Below the pieces are notes generated by a model. The model made no database searches. It saw only the letters and a program-made list of their open reading frames with translations, and was not told where the DNA came from. Source: Dama dama (Eukaryota > Chordata > Mammalia > Artiodactyla > Cervidae). From it: a stretch of 64,000 nt of DNA. Shown here one piece after another: positions 58,809-64,000 of this stretch (positions are counted from its first letter, which is position 1; each line of letters starts with the position of its first letter). The DNA is taken from the NCBI RefSeq assembly GCF_033118175.1, contig NC_083698.1, positions 67,611,001-67,675,000 of the forward strand, read 5' to 3'. A program made the translations under genes and the position numbers.

Positions 58809-59003
58809 AGAGAAGTGCTCCTCTCTTTCTCTAGCTCTGAGTCAACACAGCAGTCTACCTGGATCTCTGTACTGACTCCATAACTCTGTAACCGATTACT
58901 GTTGTTGTTGAGTTGCTAAGTTGTGTCCCACTCTTTTGCGACTCCATGGACTGTAACCCACCAGGCTCCTCTGTCCATGGGATTTCCCAGGCAAGAACAC
59001 TGG
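58809..59003. repeat. Inverted duplication, block A (source)
   Basis: 195 bp whose reverse complement recurs at 59662-59856 with four mismatches by eye. It spans unique DNA plus the first 101 bp of the SINE at 58903. Confidence 0.96.
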
Positions 59004-59107
59004 GTCACCATTTCCTTCTGGGGATTTTCCTGACCAGGGATCGAACCCATGTCTACTCGTATCTCCTGCATTGCAGATTCTTTACTGCTGAGCCACTGCA
59101 GAAGCCC
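58903..59107 (-). mobile_element. Bov-tA SINE with target duplication
   Basis: Antisense, full-length, ending in the reversed head (GAGCCACTGCAGAAGCCC). Flanked by the perfect 13-bp repeat AACCGATTACTGT (58890-58902 and 59108-59120). Confidence 0.96.
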
Positions 59108-59131
59108 AACCGATTACTGTCTCCCTTAGAA

Positions 59132-59211
59132 ATGAAAGATTTAAAGGTTAACAGAACCCCTGATGTTACTTGGAGATCTTTTTACCCTTTCATGTTTTTC
59201 TCTAACAAGCT
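59132..59211. repeat. Inverted duplication, block B (source)
   Basis: 80 bp (ATGAAAGATTTAAAGGTTAA to CTCTAACAAGCT) whose reverse complement recurs at 59860-59945 with one substitution and a 6-bp length difference. Confidence 0.95.
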
Positions 59212-59460
59212 ATTTCAAACCTTTATTATTCTTTTCAAGGATCCAGTTTCTTTTTTAATCTCTTTCTCAGCATTTGAACTTGTCCTGCTTCTATCTAATG
59301 CAAGTCACTAGGAAGAAATCCTCCAGACTTTACATAGACCTCCCAGAGTTTTTGATGTTTTACCCCTCATCAGTGATGGAGCAGTGTCATTCCATTCTAA
59401 GTCCTGTTTTGCAGGGCTTCCTGATGACCTCCTGACCTGTCTATAAATTCTGATACTATT
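59212..59460. other. Unassigned intronic DNA
   Basis: No feature was recognised. Confidence 0.35.
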
Positions 59461-59461
59461 G

Positions 59462-59640
59462 ACTATTTTATCAGTTGGAATAATTTGACTGCAAATAACA
59501 GAAAACCCAAATTGATGAGGCTTAAGTAAAAGACTACATGAAAGACGTCTTGGAAATAAGACAGTTCCAGAGTTGCTTAATTCATGGCTTGACATTGTCA
59601 TCAAAGACCCAGTTTCTTTAGCTTTCCTCCCTTCCATTCA
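59462..59640. repeat. Old interspersed repeat, family not placed
   Basis: GACTGCAAATAACAGAAAAC followed by CCAAATTGATGAGGCTTAAG resembles the element at 30255. Confidence 0.4.
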
Positions 59641-59661
59641 CAGTATATTAACTTTATTGAT

Positions 59662-59945
59662 CCAGTATTCTTGCCTGGGAAATCCCATGGACAGAGGAGC
59701 CTGGTGGGTTACAGTCCATGGGGTCGCAAAAGAGTGGGACACAACTTAGCAACTCAACAACAACAGTAATCGGTTACAGAGTTATGGAGTCAGTATAGAG
59801 ATCCAAGTAGACTGCTGTGTTGACTCAGAGCTAGAGAAAGAGAGGAGCACTTCTCTCTAAGCTTGTTAGAGAAAAACATGAAAGGGTATAAACAAAAAGA
59901 TCTCCAAGTAATATCAGGGGTTCTGTTAACCTTTAAATCTTTCAT
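59662..59945. repeat. Inverted, permuted copy of blocks A and B
   Basis: A' occupies 59662-59856 and B' 59860-59945, only 3 bp apart. A plain inverted duplication of 58809-59211 would give B' before A'; the observed order is A' then B'. The copy contains only part of the SINE and lacks the SINE's far end and second target repeat, so this side is the derived one. Confidence 0.95.
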
Positions 59946-60300
59946 CACATGCTCTTGCCAAAGTCAGTCAGTGACAGGGAATGGGATTATCTGATAGGTT
60001 TATAATTGTCCAGGTTTGCAGGCTAGGGTTGGGAACGAGGCCAGGTTCCCCTCAAGTATATAACTTTTCAGTAGCTGAACAAAACTGGAATTCTGTTAGT
60101 GAAGCACAGGGAGAAGAGCTGCTGGGGAGACTATTTCTAGTGGCTTCTACAACACCTCCTCAATGCTGAAAGGCTTTGCTTCCTTGATTTATGAGCACTG
60201 ATTTTCTTGCTTCTCTGAATAGTCTCTACATCTTGGTTTATGTAATAGATTTTTCCTCTTTCTTCCTTTTAAATCTTGGCTTTTTTGGTATAGTCACCTC
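59946..60300. other. Unassigned intronic DNA
   Basis: No feature was recognised. Confidence 0.35.
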
Positions 60301-60304
60301 ATCA

Positions 60305-60745
60305 TTTTTTTAAATCAAAATACAGTTGATATACAGTGTGCTAATTTCTGCTGTATAACAAGCCGATTCGGTTTTGTGTGTCTATATTGATGTGTATATT
60401 CTTTTAAAAATTCTTTTCCATTATGATTTATCACAGGATATTTAATAGAGTTCCCTGTGCTCTACAGTGGGACCTTGTTGTTTATACATCCTATATATGC
60501 TAGTTTGCATCGGTTCATCCCAAACTCCCAATCCATCTCTCCTCCATCCCTTCTCCCCTTGGTAACCACAGTCTGGTCTTCATGTCTGTGAGTCTCTTTC
60601 TGTTTTGTGTAGAGGTTCATTTGTGTCATTTTAGATTCCACATCTGATAGCGTATGGTATTTGTCTTTCTGACTTACTTTACTCGTTGCTGCCAAGTCTA
60701 TCCATGTTGCTGCAAATGGTGTTATTTCCTTTTTTTTTTTTTAAT
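60305..60745 (-). mobile_element. L1 3' fragment
   Basis: Antisense L1: AAATACAGTTGATATACAGT, TTCCCTGTGCTCTACAGTGG, GACCTTGTTGTTTATACATC, CTTGGTAACCACAGTCTGG and GTTGCTGCAAATGGTGTTAT. Confidence 0.9.
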
Positions 60746-60789
60746 TGCTGTCACCATCTCTTCTTGATCAGTGGTGTTTCATGGGACTT

Positions 60790-60890
60790 AGTCATTTCTG
60801 TGATTCCACCTGATACCTGTATGCTGATAATTCTTAAATCTACATCTATGCTGACTTCCATCTCTTGAGCTCCATTTTCTTTCTTTTCAT
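60790..60890 (+). repeat. L2 relic
   Basis: TATGCTGATAATTCTTAAAT followed by CTACATCTATGC and CTCTTGAGCTCCA resembles sense L2 ('tatgctgatgactcccaaat'). Confidence 0.5.
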
Positions 60891-61019
60891 CTCTTCTTGT
60901 GTTTGGTATCTTGATTAATCATATCATTTACTAAGAATGTTGCCTCCTGTTGTATGTTTTTCCCTTAGTAATGGGCTCCTTTTTTCTATTCTTTGCACAT
61001 TATCTCAACAAATAAACAA

Positions 61020-61420
61020 AAACAACAGCAAGAAAGTCCCATTATCCAGTCTTTCTTGCAGTTAAGTATGGCCAAATGACTGAAATCTGTCCAATGAGTG
61101 TTATTTAGGAGTGTTGTGTGTGCATTCCAGGGAAGGCATACCTCCCTTAGGGCCCTTTTAGGCCATATCTCTTTTCTTTTCCGTTCTTCAAATCAGAATG
61201 ATGACTAGAGTTTCAGAAATCACTTTGGACCCTGCAGTAATGAAGATGGAATCCAGAACAGAAAGATGCTGGTTCTTTATAACCATAGAGCTGCCGTATC
61301 AACTTTGGAATGCTTTCTGTATTTTTAAAAAATTTTTTTATTTTTTATTTATTTATTTTTGCTTTCTGTATTTTTACATGGCAAGTTAGTTCTTCTTTAT
61401 TTAGGCCACCATTTGTGTGT
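61020..61420 (+). mobile_element. MaLR-like LTR relic
   Basis: CTTGCAGTTAAGTATGGCCA, AATCTGTCCAATGAGTG, GATGGAATCCAGAACAGAAA and TAGAGCTGCCGTATCAACTT match the order of an MLT1-type LTR. An A/T insertion interrupts it at 61328-61359. Confidence 0.55.
61311..61376. repeat. Perfect 17-bp direct repeats around an A/T tract
   Basis: TGCTTTCTGTATTTTTA at 61311-61327 and 61360-61376 flanks 32 bp of only A and T (T-rich on the + strand). It has the geometry of a minus-strand retroposon tail with no body. Confidence 0.92.
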
Positions 61421-61764
61421 GTTGGGGGTGGGTAGTAATGTTTCTCTGTTTTTGTTGCTTAAGTAGTTTTTGACAGTTCGTAAGAGGTATTTCTATTCTT
61501 ATTACCTAAGCAGCACACCCCCTTTCTCCCTCAACCTAATTCTTAGATTATAGCTATAAAGTAGGAAGCTAGGTCCTGGAAGCAATATAAAACCTAGACA
61601 AGATGACCCATTCTACACTCATAGATTTGTCCCAAGTAAACAGTTTGGCTATACCAGCTGTAAGCAGGGACATGTTGGATGGAAATTCAACATATTTTGT
61701 TGATGGGTATATCATTTGGAACAACCACTAGTTGTTTGAATAGTTTGGCAAGAAGTAGTTAGGT
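61421..61764. other. Unassigned intronic DNA
   Basis: No feature was recognised. Confidence 0.35.
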
Positions 61765-62240
61765 TTAGGATGTTCAAACCTTATAACTTCATCAACCAGC
61801 AGTTCTATTTCCAGATATGTAAAAGTCTCCTACCCATGTACTGGGAGGTTTGTATGCCCTGTTCATCACCCTGTTTGTTAGAGCAAACATTTGGAAGCAA
61901 AGGCAACTGCCTGGTGGTCCAGTGGTTAGGACTCCAGGCTTTCACTGCTGAGGGTGCGGGTTTGATACCTGGTCAGGGAACCAAGATCTAGCAAGCTGCG
62001 TGGCATAGCCAAAAAACAGAAAAGAAAAAAAGTGAAAGCGACCTCAATGTCTGTGAACAAGATGTGGATGAGTAAGTGTGTTCAATCAACTAAATTCTAT
62101 ACAGTAGTTAAAATGAAAGAACTAGAAATACACATGTCATTATGCGTACATCTCAAGAATAGTGTTGAACAAAAACATCAAGTTGTGGGTTATATAAAGC
62201 ATAATGCCGTTTATATAGTTTGAAAAAATAGAAGTAAAAA
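61765..62240 (+). repeat. Old L1 (L1M) fragment split by a SINE
   Basis: AGCAGTTCTATTTCCAGATA and AGCAAACATTTGGAAGCAA on the left; CCTCAATGTCTGTGAACAAG, CTATACAGTAGTTAAAATG and GCCGTTTATATAGTTTG on the right. They read as continuous sense L1M once the SINE is ignored. Confidence 0.75.
61901..62031 (+). mobile_element. CHR-2-type tRNA-derived SINE
   Basis: CTGGTGGTCCAGTGGTTAGG, GGTTTGATACCTGGTCAGGG and GCGTGGCATAGCCAAAAAAC give the tRNA-like head with B-box region and body, followed by an A-rich tail. Confidence 0.88.
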
Positions 62241-62329
62241 TTAGTAGCAGTATAGCTGTTGCTTTCCCTATTCAGGGTCTCAGTGTTAAGAGCTCAATAA
62301 TTTATCTTCCTTTTCCATTCTCTTCCATT

Positions 62330-62845
62330 CCAGCTCATTTTCAACACTGCCACCAATCTAATCCTCTGTTGAAAATACCTTGGATTTTCTACCGTGTATT
62401 GGATAATGCAGTCCAATCTTTTAGCATGGTGTTCAGGATAGTTTCTAGAATCATCTGCCTTCACTTCTTCCCTGTCCTGTATTTACTTGTTCTCCAGCAG
62501 GTTCTCAAGTTTCCTGTGCTTGCAGGCAGTCTCTCTGAGTGACTCTCAACTCTTGCCCTTTTTCACTTGGCAGAAGCTCAAATATAGGTTTTCAAGGTCC
62601 AGATCCAAGGTCATTCTTTGTCCAGAATCCTTCTATCTTCCCTCTCCTAGACAGGATTGGTTACTGACTCCTCTGTCTGCTCCCAGAACTCTGTGCACCA
62701 GTGGTATAAGCACGTGGCTTGGTGTATTGCAGTTTTGACCTTGTTTAGAGCAGGATCATTGTCTTGTGCATCTTGACTCTAAAATCCTTTTGCATAATTT
62801 CAGCACAAAGTCTGTGGTCATTAAAAGTTGTATTGAAAGATTTTT
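62330..62845 (+). repeat. L2 LINE fragment
   Basis: Sense L2: TTTTCAACACTGCCACCAAT, TAATGCAGTCCAATC, CAGAATCCTTCTATCTTCC, GAGCAGGATCATTGTCTTGT and GTCTGTGGTCATTAAAAGTT. Confidence 0.65.
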
Positions 62846-64000
62846 TGTTGTTGTTGTTATTTGTGAGAGGAAAAGTTTGCCTTGAATGTAGTTTGTATTC
62901 ATGTCTCAGCTTCTTTTGAAAAATTTACAAATATTCTAACACACTGAGCTTTAGGGGGAAGGGCTTTTCAAGTTCATCTTTACAAGAACCATTAAGATGA
63001 ATGATGCTGTATTTTAGGGGAGTGATAGAAAGGATTATACGGGAGGATTTTAAGGCTTACTTTTAAGCCAGGAAAAACCTAGGAATGAATTAGGTGGTGA
63101 TTAAAAAAAATTCTTCCTTGAGAATATATAGACATACTCTTTTTGGGGGGAGGCGTTCTTTTCCCCTGAGTTGTTAAAGTGATTCTTACTCACTACAAAA
63201 TAAACATCAGAAAAGTGAAATAGAATTTTTAGAGGAATATTAAATTTTGGTGATTTTGTATTTTTTTTCTAGGCATAGAGACATAAAATTATACAAAAAC
63301 AGGATCATCCTATAAATACTGTTTTGTAACTTTTTTTAAACCTCACTATCTTGAACGTGTATCCATGTCAACCAACTGAGCTTCATTATCATTCTTTTTA
63401 AATTCAGGCATAACTTATTTCTAAGTTGTATAAATCTATGTGCACAGCATAACCACCACCCAGAGCAAGGTATAGAGTGGTTTTAGTTCTGTGGAAAGTT
63501 TTTTTTAGTTCCTTTGTGATGATGTAGCAATTCTGCATCTTGATTGTGGTTACACGAATTATATACATGTGATAAAATTTTATGGGACAATACATAATAC
63601 ACATACATGCACACATGTAAATGAGTGCATGTAAAGACTGATGAAATTCCAATAAACTCTGTAGTCTAGTTAACTGTGTTGTGCCAATGTTAATTTCTTG
63701 TTTTTGACTATAGTTATATATATAACATGTTACCATTGGTAGGAGCTAGGTAAAGTTTACACTGACCACTATTTTGGCAACTTCTTGTGATTCAGTAATT
63801 TTTTTTTTAATTAAAAGTTTCCTTTACAACTATTTTGTTATTTTAATGGATGTCTTATAGATTATTCTATGAATATGCAGTAACTTATTTTACCAATTCT
63901 CTATCCAGAGCTTTTATTAGTACAATTTTGTGATGAGCAACCTTGTACATATTTTTCAAAAATATTTTGCATATTGTCTTAAAGAGTCACTATAGGGTTC
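62846..64000. other. Unassigned AT-rich intronic DNA
   Basis: A short (TTG)n run lies at about 62846-62858. 63270-63480 and 63850-63990 have the texture of old L1/L2 relics, but no diagnostic blocks were found. Nothing exon-like was seen. Confidence 0.35.

Larger units (their letters stand above)
11403..64000 (+). other. Presumed long first intron
   Basis: After the donor at 11402 no stretch shows the combination of acceptor, conserved-looking open frame and donor expected of an exon. The sequence is dominated by interspersed repeats in both orientations. This is inference from absence; short untranslated exons would be missed by eye. Confidence 0.5.

Noticed and set aside
5735..62031. tRNA-like heads within Bov-tA and CHR-2 SINEs considered as tRNA genes
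   Set aside because: They are tRNA-derived SINE promoters, are incomplete as tRNAs and are joined to SINE bodies.
1..64000. A new defence, mobile or biosynthetic gene system
   Set aside because: No intact multi-gene coding region exists in any frame. The only protein-like segments apart from one short unexplained acidic frame are decayed LINE reverse transcriptases.

Overview
The window is ordinary mammalian nuclear DNA from a ruminant, most likely a bovid. The evidence is the repeats: BovB (RTE) LINE fragments carrying a YADD reverse-transcriptase motif, many Bov-tA and BOV-A2 SINEs (tRNA-like head plus BovB-derived tail), a ruminant L1 with a long target-site duplication, two cetartiodactyl CHR-2-type SINEs, and mammal-wide L2, MIR, MER5 and MaLR relics. 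Species cannot be fixed from sequence alone. There is no bacterial, phage, CRISPR or plasmid content. All family names are recognised by eye; none was checked against a repeat library.

Layout. Positions 1-10,700 look intergenic: an MaLR LTR end, L2/MIR relics, a mariner-type hairpin MITE (5529-5605) and a 5'-truncated L1 (5889-8279) with a younger SINE inside it. Positions 10,780-12,030 form a CpG island with GC boxes and no obvious TATA box. A likely non-coding first exon on the + strand ends at a strong donor (CAG|GTAAGC) at 11402/11403. The remaining 52 kb looks like the long first intron of that gene: no open frame has exon-like support, and most recognisable sequence is transposon-derived. 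I do not recognise the gene.

The intron records repeated retrotransposition. It holds four BovB pieces, all antisense to the inferred transcript, and many Bov-tA/BOV-A2 SINEs, several with readable target-site duplications. It also holds SINE-in-SINE, SINE-in-L1, L1-in-L2 and BovB-in-L1 nests, and a young L1 (35009-37055) with a 24-bp duplication differing at one base.

The least ordinary features are structural. At 58.8-59.9 kb two blocks of about 195 and 80 bp recur inverted and in permuted order, which suggests a circular intermediate or replication template switching. At 17.3/19.0 kb there is a pair of inverted arms of about 172 bp. There is a 117-bp tandem duplication at 41.0 kb. Three A/T-only tracts are each flanked by perfect 13-19 bp direct repeats, resembling retrotransposition of little more than a tail. 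I found no convincing new protein-coding system.
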